Made by a program: the position numbers and the translations under genes. DNA of 64,000 bases from Acidobacteriota bacterium (lineage in GTDB: Bacteria; Acidobacteriota; Vicinamibacteria; Vicinamibacterales; UBA2999): the NCBI GenBank assembly GCA_947482665.1, contig CANKJK010000015.1:1-64000 (forward strand), written 5' to 3'. Within the stretch, counting starts at the first letter, position 1. Each line of letters starts with the position of its first letter. The notes beneath the pieces were generated by a model, which saw nothing but the letters and a program-made list of their open reading frames with translations, was not told where the DNA came from and searched no databases. Of the stretch, positions 24,512 to 33,718 are shown piece after piece.

Positions 24512-24796
24512 ATGTTTGGTTCACTGGGAATGTCGGAGCTGATCATCATCCTGGTGATCGCGTTGATCATCTTCGGACCCCGCAAGCTCCCGGAGCTCGG
24601 CCGGTCCCTCGGCAAGAGCATCGGCGAGTTCAAGCGCGCCTCCAACGAACTGCGCAGCACGATCGAAGAAGAAATCCGGGTCGAGGAAACAAAGCCCGTC
24701 GTGTCGGCTGCACCGCCGGCGCCCGTGGCCACGACGCCTGCCCCGCCCGCTGACGCCACCGTCAGCCGCACGGCCAGCACCGGTACGGGCGCGTAG
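24512..24796 (+). CDS. tatA: Sec-independent translocase subunit TatA
   Basis: 94 residues. A short transmembrane helix (ELIIILVIALIIF) is followed by the FGPRKLPELGRSLGKSIGEF amphipathic helix typical of TatA/TatE, then an Ala/Pro/Thr-rich tail. With tatC 5 bases downstream and no separate tatB, it may serve both TatA and TatB roles, as in minimal systems. GGAG lies 9 bases before the ATG. The complex exports folded proteins with twin-arginine signals, such as perhaps the cupredoxin at 15568. Confidence 0.93.
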   Translation: MFGSLGMSELIIILVIALIIFGPRKLPELGRSLGKSIGEFKRASNELRSTIEEEIRVEETKPVVSAAPPAPVATTPAPPADATVSRTASTGTGA

Positions 24797-24801
24797 CTCC
24801 G

Positions 24802-25629
24802 ATGGCACTCGTCCCCTTCCCGAACCAGGCGCAGGTACCGGCGCCCGGGGAGGAGAACAACGAACCCGAGTGGTCCGACGATCACACGGGCGGCAAGATG
24901 TCGTTTCTGGAGCATCTCGACGAGCTCCGGAAACGCATCATCTGGTCCCTCCTCGCGCTCTTCATCGGCTTCGGGGTCGCGTTCGGATTCCACGACCAGA
25001 TCTTCGACTTCGTGATGCGGCCCATGCAGCAACTGCTGCCCAAGGGCGGCACGCTCATCTACACGGATCCATCCGAGGCGTTCATGCTGCATGTGCAGCT
25101 GGCGCTGATTGCTGGCTTAGTCCTCGCGATACCAGTGGTCGCCACGCAGCTGTGGCTCTTCATCGCGCCGGGCTTGTACTCGAAAGAGAAGAAGCTTGCG
25201 ATTCCGTTCGTCGTGATGTCGACCGTGCTGTTTGTCGTCGGGATCGCCTTCAACCACTACGTGGTATTTCCGATCACGTGGCGGTTCTTCGTTGGCTTCA
25301 CCAACGACATCCTGACGTTCATGCCGCGCGTGGATCCAGCCTTCTCGATGTACATGCGGCTGGCCCTCGCTCTCGGCATCACGTTCCAGCTGCCGACCGT
25401 CGTTCTGTTCCTGGCGCGGATGGGCATGATCACGCCGATGTTCATGATCCGGCACTTCAAGTACGCCGTGCTGCTCATCATCATCGCGGCGGCCGTGCTC
25501 TCGCCTGACGGCGGCGGTGTCGGCATGCTTGCCATGGGCGGCCCCGTCATCCTGCTCTACATTCTGAGCATCGGGCTCGCGTGGATCTTCGGGAAGAAGA
25601 AGGTCGCGGCAGAAGAACCGGAAGACTAA
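24802..25629 (+). CDS. tatC: Sec-independent translocase subunit TatC
   Basis: 275 residues with six transmembrane helices. The conserved MSFLEHLDELRKRIIWS begins the core after a 32-residue hydrophilic N-terminal extension; further family elements are EAFMLHVQLALIAG, PGLYSKEKK and FQLPTVVLFLARMG. TatC recognises the twin-arginine signal. The annotated ATG lies 5 bases after tatA; translation might alternatively start at the internal ATG of MSFLEHL. Confidence 0.94.
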   Translation: MALVPFPNQAQVPAPGEENNEPEWSDDHTGGKMSFLEHLDELRKRIIWSLLALFIGFGVAFGFHDQIFDFVMRPMQQLLPKGGTLIYTDPSEAFMLHVQLALIAGLVLAIPVVATQLWLFIAPGLYSKEKKLAIPFVVMSTVLFVVGIAFNHYVVFPITWRFFVGFTNDILTFMPRVDPAFSMYMRLALALGITFQLPTVVLFLARMGMITPMFMIRHFKYAVLLIIIAAAVLSPDGGGVGMLAMGGPVILLYILSIGLAWIFGKKKVAAEEPED

Positions 25630-25651
25630 GCCGGGCGCGGAACGCCAGGCC

Positions 25652-26443
25652 TCACCACGAAGGCTGGACGACCAGTGCCGTCCAGCCGCCTCGCTCACTC
25701 GCACCTACCGGCACCATCCCCGTCCGTACGTAGGCGGCCTCCACCTCTCCGGCGACCGCGCGCGGAATCCCTGACAGCAGCAACCGTCCCCGACTGGCCG
25801 TCCGGCGCGCGAGCCACGGCGCCAGTTCGATGAGTTCCGCTGCCCGGATATTGGCCACTACCAGGGGCCACACACCGTCGACCACCTCAGGCCCGCCCTT
25901 CAGCAGCGTCAGCCGGTCCGCTACGCCGTTGAGGCGCGCGTTCTCCCCCGCAACGCGCAAGGCTGGCTCGTCAATCTCCACCCCTGTGACGTGCGGCACC
26001 CCGAAGAGCAGGGCCGCGAGCGCGAGGATGCCTGAGCCTGTGCCCACGTCGAGCATCGACGGGAGCGGCGCATCGCCGATGAGCGACTCGATCCACTCGA
26101 GGCAGAGCGCGGTGGTCGGATGGAGCCCCGTGCCAAACGCTGTCCCGTCCACCAGGCGGATGGCGCCCTCGGTCTGCGGCGCTGTGACAGGAAGGATGGT
26201 GAGCCCGCCGACGTGGACCGCTCGGGGGGTGAGCGTCCACACGGATCCGTCATCGCGCCCGCGTGCGGGCGTCATGCGCACCCGGGCAACGCCCAGGGCC
26301 GTGGCCACCTCGGCGGCGGCGACGGCGTCCGGCATCAGTGCGGACAGACCGCCCGGGCCGAGTTCGACGTCCAGCGCACCGAGTTCAATCAGGGTGTCCG
26401 CCGCGTCGAGCGGCGGACGGGAGAGGTCCACCCGATAGGGCAT
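25652..26443 (-). CDS. prmA: Ribosomal protein L11 methyltransferase
   Basis: 263 residues. A short N-terminal substrate domain is followed by a class I SAM methyltransferase fold: GTAFGTGLHPTTALCLEW, the SAM loop LDVGTGSGILALAA, the acidic GVEIDEPAL strand end and VANI in place of the NPPY motif, all as in PrmA. It trimethylates L11. It is convergent with tatC and sits 12 bases after proS on the same strand. Confidence 0.92.
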   Translation of the reverse strand: MPYRVDLSRPPLDAADTLIELGALDVELGPGGLSALMPDAVAAAEVATALGVARVRMTPARGRDDGSVWTLTPRAVHVGGLTILPVTAPQTEGAIRLVDGTAFGTGLHPTTALCLEWIESLIGDAPLPSMLDVGTGSGILALAALLFGVPHVTGVEIDEPALRVAGENARLNGVADRLTLLKGGPEVVDGVWPLVVANIRAAELIELAPWLARRTASRGRLLLSGIPRAVAGEVEAAYVRTGMVPVGASERGGWTALVVQPSW

Positions 26444-26455
26444 CGGGGTGGTGTC

Positions 26456-27913
26456 CTAGTAGGACTTCGCGAACCAGGCGCTGGCCACGGCCGGCGCGGC
26501 GCACTTCAGGCAGGAGGCGCCCTGCGGCGGCTCCTGACCGAAGGGGATATTGCGGATCGTGGCCTGCGTCTCGGTCTTGATCTCCGCCTCGCAGGTCTCC
26601 GACCCGCACCACGGCGCAATCACGAACCCGGGACGACCGTCCATCGTGGCCTTGAACTCGTCGTAGTTGGCCGTCGACGTCGTGTGCTCCGCCCGGAACG
26701 CTACCGCGCGGTCGAAGAGCGCCTGCTGAATCGTCGTGAGCAGTTGCTGCACGTGATCCACGAGGCCCTCCATCGGCACGAAGGACTTCTCACGCGTGTC
26801 GCGGCGCGCAAGCACGACGGTCGACTTCTCCAGATCCTTCGGGCCGATCTCGAGGCGCAACGGCACACCCCGCATCTCCCATTCGTTGAACTTCCAGCCC
26901 GGTGTCTGCGAATCGCGGTCGTCCAGCATCACGCGGACGCCGGCCGCCACGAGCGCATCGCGGATCTCCTGCGCCTTCGGGAGCACGGTCTCCTTCCAGT
27001 TACCGCGGGGGATCGGAATCATCACCACCTGGTAGGGCGCGATGCGTGGCGGCAGGATGAGGCCGCCCTCGTCGCCGTGCGTCATGATCACGCCGCCGAT
27101 GAGGCGCGTGGACACCCCCCAGGACGTCGTCCACGCATACTGCACGGACTTGTCGCGTGCCTGGAACTTGATGTCGTAGCCCTTGGCGAAGTTCTGGCCG
27201 AGGTTGTGCGAGGTGCCGGCCTGGAGCGCGCGGCCGTCGCGCATGAGCGCCTCGATCGAGTAGGTCTTGTCGGCGCCCGCGAACTTTTCGCTGTCGGTCT
27301 TGAGGCCGTCCATGACGGGCATGGCGAGCTCGGTCTCGGCGAAGTTCTTGTAGACGGCGAGCATCCGCCGCGTCTCTTCCTCGGCTTCCTCGGCGGTCTC
27401 GTGGGCGGTGTGCCCTTCCTGCCAGAGGAACTCGGTGGTGCGCAGGAACAGGCGGGTCACCTTCTCCCAACGGACGACGTTCGCCCACTGGTTAATGAGA
27501 ATCGGCAGGTCGCGCCAGCTCTGAATCCACTTGGCGTACATGGTGCCGATGATCGTTTCCGACGTCGGACGGACGACGAGCCGCTCTTCCAGCTCCTCCT
27601 TGCCGCCATGGGTGACCCAGGCCACCTCGGGCGCGAAGCCCTCAACGTGCTCGGCCTCCTTCATGAAGAGGCTCTCGGGAATGAACATCGGGAAGTACGC
27701 GTTCACGTGACCCGTCGCCTTGAAGCGCTTGTCGAGCCCCTGCTGCATCAGCTCCCAGATCGCATAGCCATACGGCCGGATGACCATGCAGCCCTTCACA
27801 GGCGAGTAATCGGCCAGCTCGGCGCGCCGGACAACATCGATGTACCAGCGTCCGAAGTCCTGCGACTGGGGGGTGATGGCGGTGGGAAGGTCGGGTATCT
27901 CGTGATCGGCCAT
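26456..27913 (-). CDS. proS: Prolyl-tRNA synthetase, archaeal/eukaryotic-like form
   Basis: 485 residues from the ATG giving MADHEIPDLPTAITPQSQDF; the frame is open further upstream but that would overlap nadB. Class II core elements are RPTSETIIGTMYAKWIQSW and FLWQEGHTAHETAEEA. An anticodon-binding domain and a C-terminal zinc-binding-like domain follow, with two Cys pairs (WCGSETC, SCLKC) and the family's terminal Tyr (FAKSY). The editing insert of the long bacterial ProRS is absent, as expected for this type. It charges tRNA-Pro. 20 bases after nadB. Confidence 0.94.
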   Translation of the reverse strand: MADHEIPDLPTAITPQSQDFGRWYIDVVRRAELADYSPVKGCMVIRPYGYAIWELMQQGLDKRFKATGHVNAYFPMFIPESLFMKEAEHVEGFAPEVAWVTHGGKEELEERLVVRPTSETIIGTMYAKWIQSWRDLPILINQWANVVRWEKVTRLFLRTTEFLWQEGHTAHETAEEAEEETRRMLAVYKNFAETELAMPVMDGLKTDSEKFAGADKTYSIEALMRDGRALQAGTSHNLGQNFAKGYDIKFQARDKSVQYAWTTSWGVSTRLIGGVIMTHGDEGGLILPPRIAPYQVVMIPIPRGNWKETVLPKAQEIRDALVAAGVRVMLDDRDSQTPGWKFNEWEMRGVPLRLEIGPKDLEKSTVVLARRDTREKSFVPMEGLVDHVQQLLTTIQQALFDRAVAFRAEHTTSTANYDEFKATMDGRPGFVIAPWCGSETCEAEIKTETQATIRNIPFGQEPPQGASCLKCAAPAVASAWFAKSY

Positions 27914-27933
27914 GGGATTCGAAGTCTCGTCTG

Positions 27934-29478
27934 CTAGTCGGCGCGCACGTCTGCAACGTGTCTGCGCCAGTGTATGTCGTCCCGCTCGGGCCTGTCCGTG
28001 CGGAAGTGCGCCCCGCGCGATTCCTCGCGCCTCAGCGCGGCCCGGGCAATCAGCCAGCCGACGATCGCCAGGCTTGCGGCCTCGCGGTCGCCGGTGGGCA
28101 CGGGCAGCCCGCCGTCGGGCCGGAGTGACACTGCCACCCATGCCTGCAACTGCTGCACGGCCCCGGCAAGGCCCACCCGGTCGCGCACGAGTCCGGCCTG
28201 CCGCCACATCAGGTCGCGCACAGCGGCACTGCTCGGCGCGGGGCCCTCAGGTGGGGCGATGGGCACCACCTCGGCGGTCTCGGCCCAGACAGCAGTCTGC
28301 GCCGGTCTGGTCATCGCATGCGCCGCCCGGACACCGAACACGAGCCCCTCGAGCAGCGAGTTGCTGGCCAGCCGGTTGGCCCCGTGGACGCCCGTGCAGG
28401 CCACCTCACCCGCGGCGAAGAGGCCGCGCACGGAGGTGCGGCCATCGAGGTCCGTCGCCACGCCACCCATCATGTAGTGCGCGGCCGGGCTCACGGGAAT
28501 CGGGTCGGCGGCGAGGTCCAGCCCGGCTTCCCCGCACACCTGCGCAATGGTCGGAAATCGGCTCCGGACGAAGGCCGCATCCAGGTGCGCCAGCGAGAGG
28601 TACACAGGCGAGCCCGTCCGCTCCGCCTCCCGCACCATGGCGCGCGCCACCCGATCCCGCGATGCCAGATCGCCCGCGGTCTCGTAGCGGGCCATGAACG
28701 CCTCGTGGTCGCGGTTGATCAGCCGCGCGCCTTCACCGCGCAAGGCTTCGGTCAACAAGAAGCGCGGAGCACCCTCGACGCTGAGCACCGTCGGGTGGAA
28801 TTGGACGAACTCGAGATCGGCCACGCGCGCACCGGCGAGGAAGGCCATCGCCACGCCGTCACCGGTGGCCACCGCGGGATTGGTGGTCTCGCGGTACACC
28901 TGTCCGGCACCGCCCGTGGCCAGAAGCGTGGCTCCTGCCTCGATTTCGCGGATGACACCGGCGCGGTCCACGTAGGCCGCGCCTCGGCAGGCGCCGCGCT
29001 CCACCAGCAGCGACGACGCGCGCGCGTCGTCGAGCACGCGGATGCGGCGATCCCGCACCACACGCTCCCAGAGTACGCGCCCGATCTCGCGGCCCGTCGC
29101 ATCGTGCGCATGCAGCACGCGGCGGACGGAGTGCGCGCCCTCGCGCGCCAGCGACGGACGCCCATCGGCCTCGCGGGCAAACGCCGCACCCCACTCCAGC
29201 AATTCCCGCACGCCGCGGACGCCGTCCTCGACAAGCACGCGCACCGCGTCTGGGTCACACAGGCCGTCGCCCGCCGCGACCGTGTCCTGCAGATGAAGGT
29301 CCGTGGAGTCGTCGGGGCCCAGCGCAGCGGCAATGCCGCCCTGCGCGTAGCCCGTATTGCTCTCGGTGGGCTCAGCCTTCGTGAGGATGGTGACGGTGCC
29401 GGCGTCAGCCAGCGCCAGCGCCGCGCGCAGCCCGGCAACACCGCTGCCGATGATGAGGAAATCCCCGTGCGCGTTCAC
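27934..29478 (-). CDS. nadB: L-aspartate oxidase
   Basis: 514 residues. The N-terminal FAD-binding motif IIGSGVAGLRAALALADAG, the SNTGYAQGGIAAALG segment and the substrate-site region VQFHPTVL and LLTEALRGEGA are typical of NadB; ALRGEGARLINRD and GGVATDLDGRTSV also match. It oxidises aspartate to iminoaspartate for NAD synthesis, with NadA as partner (not in the window). The start is GTG at 29478, 52 bp from the divergent aroB. Confidence 0.93.
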   Translation of the reverse strand: MNAHGDFLIIGSGVAGLRAALALADAGTVTILTKAEPTESNTGYAQGGIAAALGPDDSTDLHLQDTVAAGDGLCDPDAVRVLVEDGVRGVRELLEWGAAFAREADGRPSLAREGAHSVRRVLHAHDATGREIGRVLWERVVRDRRIRVLDDARASSLLVERGACRGAAYVDRAGVIREIEAGATLLATGGAGQVYRETTNPAVATGDGVAMAFLAGARVADLEFVQFHPTVLSVEGAPRFLLTEALRGEGARLINRDHEAFMARYETAGDLASRDRVARAMVREAERTGSPVYLSLAHLDAAFVRSRFPTIAQVCGEAGLDLAADPIPVSPAAHYMMGGVATDLDGRTSVRGLFAAGEVACTGVHGANRLASNSLLEGLVFGVRAAHAMTRPAQTAVWAETAEVVPIAPPEGPAPSSAAVRDLMWRQAGLVRDRVGLAGAVQQLQAWVAVSLRPDGGLPVPTGDREAASLAIVGWLIARAALRREESRGAHFRTDRPERDDIHWRRHVADVRAD

Positions 29479-29530
29479 CGTTTGCTATCGTAGCGTAGTC
29501 ACACGGCCCCCTACGCTCCCGAGACGCATC

Positions 29531-30628
29531 GTGCCCACACCGACCGCACCCGAACGCATCGAGGTCCGCGCCAGCTCGCGGCACTCCACCATCATCGTCG
29601 GCGAGGGCACCCTCGACGGGCTCGCCACGTGGCTCGACGAGGCCGGCGCCGGCCGGCGGCGCTTCATCGTCTCCAACCCGAAGGTCTGGGGGCTGCACGG
29701 CGCCCAGATTCAGCGGGCGCTCGGTGACGCGCCGGTCATCCTCGTGCCGGACGGCGAGCGCTACAAGACCGTCCGCACCACGGAGAAGATCTACGACGCG
29801 CTGATCCGGGGCGGCGCCGATCGCGGCAGCGCTCTGGTGGCCGTGGGCGGCGGCGTCGTCGGTGACATGGCGGGCTTCGCGGCCGCCTCCTTCCTGCGCG
29901 GCATCACGCTCGCGCACGTGCCGACCACGCTTCTCGCGCAGGTGGACAGCTCCATCGGCGGCAAGGTCGGCGTGAACCACGCCCTCGGGAAGAACCTCAT
30001 CGGCGCATTCCACCAGCCCGCGGTCGTCGTCATCGACCCGTTGGTGCTCGGCACGCTCCCGCGCCGTGAGTTCCGATCGGGTCTCTTCGAGGTCGTTAAG
30101 TACGGGATGATTTCGAGCCGTCCGCTCTTTGACCGGCTCGTCTCGCACACCCGCGCCCTCTTCCGGCGCGACCCTGCCGTGCTGCTGCCAGCGATCGCGG
30201 AATCCGCCCGTATCAAAGCCGAGGTCGTGAGCGCCGACGAGCGCGAGTCCGGCCTCCGCCGCATCCTGAACTTCGGACACACCGTCGGCCATGCCTTTGA
30301 GTCTGTGACGCACTATCGCCGGTTCCGGCATGGCGAAGCGATTGGCTACGGAATGCTGCTGGCAGCGGACCTCGGCGTGGTGCGCGGCGTGCTCCCGGAA
30401 GCGGACCGCGCGGCGCTCGCCAGGCTCATCGCGAAGCTCGGCACGCTGCCCCCGGTGGCAGACCTGTCGATCACGGAGATCATCGAGGCCGTGCGGCGAG
30501 ACAAGAAGGTGGTCAACAGCCGCCTGCACTTCGTGCTGTGCACCTCGATCGGCACGACCGCCGTCGTGGACGACGTGACGGAGGACGAGCTGAAGGCCGC
30601 GCTGGTCAGGCTCGGGCTGCGCAGCTAG
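29531..30628 (+). CDS. aroB: 3-dehydroquinate synthase
   Basis: 365 residues from GTG 29531. The NAD-binding region VAVGGGVVGDMAGFAAASFLRG, the segment HVPTTLLAQVDSSIGGKVGVN, the FHQPAVVVIDP stretch and the metal-ligand histidines in LNFGHTVGHAFE are all present. It converts DAHP to 3-dehydroquinate in the shikimate pathway. The frame is open upstream, but no plausible start lies between nadB and this GTG. It ends with a 4-base overlap of the convergent gene. Confidence 0.93.
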   Translation: MPTPTAPERIEVRASSRHSTIIVGEGTLDGLATWLDEAGAGRRRFIVSNPKVWGLHGAQIQRALGDAPVILVPDGERYKTVRTTEKIYDALIRGGADRGSALVAVGGGVVGDMAGFAAASFLRGITLAHVPTTLLAQVDSSIGGKVGVNHALGKNLIGAFHQPAVVVIDPLVLGTLPRREFRSGLFEVVKYGMISSRPLFDRLVSHTRALFRRDPAVLLPAIAESARIKAEVVSADERESGLRRILNFGHTVGHAFESVTHYRRFRHGEAIGYGMLLAADLGVVRGVLPEADRAALARLIAKLGTLPPVADLSITEIIEAVRRDKKVVNSRLHFVLCTSIGTTAVVDDVTEDELKAALVRLGLRS

Positions 30629-31227
30629 CGCACCCAGCCGGCCGGGACGCCCTGCTTCCGCGCCTGCTCGTCGATATCCTTCACGGCCAGTTCGGCGGCC
30701 TTCAGATCCTTCCGGACGCGGTCGAGTTCGGCGAGCGCCTTGCCCCGGTCGGTCTCAATGACTGCACGCTGTGCGGGGTCATCACGGTTCACGAAGTCTG
30801 TCCGAAGGGCGTTGATGCGCGACTGGAGCGCGTCCGCAAGAATCTGCTGACGCACGACGGCGCCGCGCAGTTCGGCCGCCTTGGCCCGCCACCCCGCCTC
30901 TCCGGCAGGGAGAGCCGGCTTGGCCTCGGCCGCAGCAACAGCAGAGCCTCCTGAACCCGCGTCCGTGGCTACCGGAGCGACTGCTGCGAGTGACGCAGGT
31001 GCCGCGGTTGCCGCAAGGGCCGCGCTCGCCGGAGCGGCCGGCGGTGAGGGCGGCGGTGAGGGCGGCAGTTCCGCCTTCAGGTTCTCGTTGGTGTAGACCT
31101 TCGATGCCTTGCCGGCGGCCTTCCGCCGCTCCTGCTCGGCACGCGCCACGTCGGCGAGTCCTTGCGCCGCCGCGGTGGTTGCCGCACACAGCACCAGCAC
31201 ACCTGCCAGCAGCCGGGTGTTCCTCAT
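30625..31227 (-). CDS. Secreted coiled-coil protein of unknown function
   Basis: 200 residues. A signal peptide (MRNTRLLAGVLVLCAATTAAAQ) is followed by a charged helix (LADVARAEQERRKAAGKASKVYTNENL), an Ala/Pro-rich linker of about 75 residues, and a C-terminal helical region with heptad-like Leu/Ala spacing (about 120-195). No enzyme motif is seen. The AEQERRKAAGKASKVYTNEN phrase recurs in uncharacterised acidobacterial periplasmic proteins as far as I recall. It lies 16 bases after the pilus-type gene at 31244 on the same strand but need not share its role. Confidence 0.65.
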   Translation of the reverse strand: MRNTRLLAGVLVLCAATTAAAQGLADVARAEQERRKAAGKASKVYTNENLKAELPPSPPPSPPAAPASAALAATAAPASLAAVAPVATDAGSGGSAVAAAEAKPALPAGEAGWRAKAAELRGAVVRQQILADALQSRINALRTDFVNRDDPAQRAVIETDRGKALAELDRVRKDLKAAELAVKDIDEQARKQGVPAGWVR

Positions 31228-31243
31228 GGATGCATCCTACCTC

Positions 31244-32581
31244 TCACCACGCCTGATTGCGCCGCCACGCCAGGACCTGCCACGTGACGAATCCCAGGGC
31301 AGCCAGCCCCCCGTCCGACGCGATGACCGCGCCACCCGAGAGGACGTTCTCCGTCACGAGTCTGCTCGCGTGCGCGCGTCCGGCCGACACCACCGCGCCA
31401 CGCAGCCGGGTGGGACCCAGAATGGCGACCTGCTCGCCGGCAGCCACCAGCCCCTCCGCGGCATCCGCCACGAGCGTTCCCTCAATGCGCACGTCGTCCC
31501 CGGCCACGAGGAGCAGACCGTCGCGGGCAGGCAGCAGCGCCAGCACGCCGCGCACCAGCACGGACCCGGTCGCGAGCACCGACAGCCGGATCGGGGTGAG
31601 CAGCCCAGACTCCGGCGCGAGCGTCGCATCACCTTCCACGAACACCGTCGCGGGAACGCCGGGGACGGCGATCAGCCTCCACGTCCCCGCATCGAATCGC
31701 CAGGCGACAGCGCCGGCCGGACACGCCGCGTCGGGCGGGCGGCAGAATCCCGCGTCGCTCGCGCCGCCAATCGCCAGGCTGCCGCTGGGGCCAGCCAGAC
31801 CGTCGGCGCGCAGCAGGATGTCCGCCGACCCGCGAAAGTCCTCCGGCCTCAGCTCCGGCGGGAGCAAGGCCCTGGCGTGCCCGGCCACGCGTGACGGCGT
31901 CGAGGGGCGCAACGCGGCCTGCAGGTGCCCGGTCGCCGTGACGGCACCTGAGGCGGCCACGGGCGCCCCGAGGTCGAGGTCCCCCATGACCATCAGGTGA
32001 CCCTCCCGCCCGGTGAGCGTCAGTGCGTCCACGCGGGTCCGGCCTCGCAGCAGCGCCGCTGGCAGTGGTGCCATGCCCACCGTGGCCTCGACCGTCGCGG
32101 CGGCGCCCTGCGGCGCATGCGCGATGGCCCGCACGACGAGGCGGCCATTGGCATCGTGGGCCGTCTGCCCATCCTCCCCTATCCGAACGATGTCCGCGGC
32201 GTCGAGTCCTCGCCCAGGGGCGTCATCGTCCAGGATGTCGACGACCGTGGTCACGCCGGCTGCGCCTGACGCCGGCCCAGGGCCCACCGGTAGTCCCCCT
32301 GCGACGAGCGCCCTCCACATCCGGCCACGGGTGAGGACATCCGTCAGGGCGTCGGTGGGCACGGCCAGTCCTTCAGCCCGCCACTGCCGCAAGCCCGGAA
32401 GCACCACCGCCACCGCCTGCTCCGCACCGGCATCGGCGGCGGCGCGCACGAGCAGGGCGTCTCTGTGATTGCGGGTCACGGTTGCGACCGTCGACGCCCC
32501 AAGCGCGAGGCCCGCCGCGAGGGCCGCCACCAGGCCCATCAGGGCAGCCACGACGATCACTGCAGACCCACGCTCGTTCAT
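31244..32581 (-). CDS. PilX-like pilus assembly protein, second cassette
   Basis: 445 residues. The N terminus ERGSAVIVVAALMGLVAALA is a prepilin-like segment without the usual Glu5, as in PilX-type minor pilins. The rest is Gly/Val/Ala-rich with short repeating strands (GDLDLGAPVAASGAVTATG; VLVRGVLALLPARDGLLLV), suggesting a beta-solenoid-like domain. Its start overlaps the PilW-like stop by 4 bases, so it closes a three-gene cassette V-W-X. Function as a pilus-tip or priming subunit is inferred from context. Confidence 0.6.
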   Translation of the reverse strand: MNERGSAVIVVAALMGLVAALAAGLALGASTVATVTRNHRDALLVRAAADAGAEQAVAVVLPGLRQWRAEGLAVPTDALTDVLTRGRMWRALVAGGLPVGPGPASGAAGVTTVVDILDDDAPGRGLDAADIVRIGEDGQTAHDANGRLVVRAIAHAPQGAAATVEATVGMAPLPAALLRGRTRVDALTLTGREGHLMVMGDLDLGAPVAASGAVTATGHLQAALRPSTPSRVAGHARALLPPELRPEDFRGSADILLRADGLAGPSGSLAIGGASDAGFCRPPDAACPAGAVAWRFDAGTWRLIAVPGVPATVFVEGDATLAPESGLLTPIRLSVLATGSVLVRGVLALLPARDGLLLVAGDDVRIEGTLVADAAEGLVAAGEQVAILGPTRLRGAVVSAGRAHASRLVTENVLSGGAVIASDGGLAALGFVTWQVLAWRRNQAW

Positions 32582-33213
32582 CGCTCGCGCAGCCTGACCG
32601 TGGCGCGCATCACCCGAGGGCGGGGGTCCTGTGCGCCAACAGCCGTGATGGTCAGTTCCACATCCACCGACATCACATCCGGCGCCAGCACCGTCTCGAC
32701 TCCGGTGGCGTCCCGATAGGTAAACCGAAGTCCGAGGACCCGAGCCTCGGACATCGCGACCGGTCCTCCCTCAGAGGCCGCATCGCGCCGCGTGATGGCG
32801 CCAGTCCGGCGGTCCAGCGCCATGAGCACGTCTTCTCCGCTTTCATCACACCGGCCATCCACCCCGCCCAGCAGTCCGTTCGGCGGGTTGACGTCCATGC
32901 GTACGCGTACGGCATCACGGCGACCGTCACCGTTGGGGTCGAGCACCAGCGGCGCCACCTCGTGCCCGCCGCCGCACACAGACGCGGGCGGTCCATACGG
33001 GAAACTCCCTGCCTGCTCAAGGGTGCGCACGATGGTCGCGAGCACGAAGCTGGCATCCATCCGGGCGGCCTGCTCACCATCGACGGACACAGCGACGCGC
33101 TGCACGCCCATCGCCAGCGCACCCGCCGCCGTCGTGACGACGAGGACGACGACCGTCGCCACGAGCAACTCGGGCAGCCCAAACCCCGCCTCTGGGGTCC
33201 TCGCCCGCCTCAT
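32578..33213 (-). CDS. PilW-like minor type IV prepilin, second cassette
   Basis: 211 residues from the ATG that overlaps the upstream stop (ATGA). The prepilin site is EAGFGLPELLVATVVVLVVT: Gly before Phe+1 and Glu at +5, followed by a hydrophobic helix. The globular part contains two to three cysteines and ends with a Val/Arg-rich strand region. Position between PilV-like and PilX-like genes supports a PilW-type minor pilin. Confidence 0.7.
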   Translation of the reverse strand: MRRARTPEAGFGLPELLVATVVVLVVTTAAGALAMGVQRVAVSVDGEQAARMDASFVLATIVRTLEQAGSFPYGPPASVCGGGHEVAPLVLDPNGDGRRDAVRVRMDVNPPNGLLGGVDGRCDESGEDVLMALDRRTGAITRRDAASEGGPVAMSEARVLGLRFTYRDATGVETVLAPDVMSVDVELTITAVGAQDPRPRVMRATVRLRER

Positions 33214-33605
33214 GGCTCCACCGGGACCACCGCGGACACGTCCACGGTGCGCACGCCCCTGCGCACACGCGCATTGACCACGCGGAGCGTCACCCGACGC
33301 GTCGCGGCCACCGGTCCGACCTCGACACGCCACCGGCGGACCACGCCGGCGTCTGGGCTATCCGCAAAGCCTGACGCATCTGTCTCCAGGTCGCCGCCGG
33401 GCACCAGATCGACCCGCTGCAGCGCACGCTCGGTGAGACCCGCCTCCGCCCACGCGATGCTGCGGAAGCGTTCGCCGGCATCGGCGTAGAGGCCGACCGC
33501 GAGCACCGAGAGCTGCACCACACCCACGGCCGCCGCTGCAAAGACACCCGCGGCGACGATGGCCTCAACAAGGCCGCTCCCCTGCTCAGTCTCACGACGT
33601 AGCAT
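33210..33605 (-). CDS. PilV-like minor type IV prepilin, second cassette
   Basis: 131 residues. The N terminus MLRRETEQGSGLVEAIVAAG carries a prepilin peptidase site (G before S+1) with Glu at +5 and a following hydrophobic helix. The remainder is short and strand-rich. It is the first gene of the second cassette; no Shine-Dalgarno sequence precedes the ATG, and a sigma-54-like element ends 12 bases upstream. Confidence 0.7.
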   Translation of the reverse strand: MLRRETEQGSGLVEAIVAAGVFAAAAVGVVQLSVLAVGLYADAGERFRSIAWAEAGLTERALQRVDLVPGGDLETDASGFADSPDAGVVRRWRVEVGPVAATRRVTLRVVNARVRRGVRTVDVSAVVPVEP

Positions 33606-33616
33606 GCCGCTGGCAG

Positions 33617-33632
33617 TGCAACACCGGTACCC
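33617..33632 (-). promoter_or_regulatory. Possible sigma-54 promoter, second minor-pilin cassette
   Basis: On the minus strand GGGTAC-N5-TTGCA has the GG/GC spacing of sigma-54 promoters, with four of six -24 matches and a full TTGCA. The expected +1 would fall about at the base before the ATG at 33605. GC-rich DNA makes chance matches likely. Confidence 0.35.
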
Positions 33633-33644
33633 GCCCGGTCATGA

Positions 33645-33658
33645 TGCGGCATGCCGCA
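33645..33658. repeat. 14-bp perfect palindrome between pilin cassettes
   Basis: TGCGGCATGCCGCA is fully self-complementary, in the 113-bp gap between the two minor-pilin cassettes. It could be an operator or part of a transcript hairpin; no T-tract follows. Confidence 0.4.
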
Positions 33659-33718
33659 CGCACGCGGCCGGCGGTCGTCAGGCGGCGCAGATTCCGCGCA
33701 GTCCAGCTGCCTGGCTGA

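Noticed and set aside
26120-27937. Long plus-strand open frame opposite proS and prmA
   Set aside because: Translates to low-information Arg/His/Leu-rich sequence; the minus-strand genes account for the region fully.
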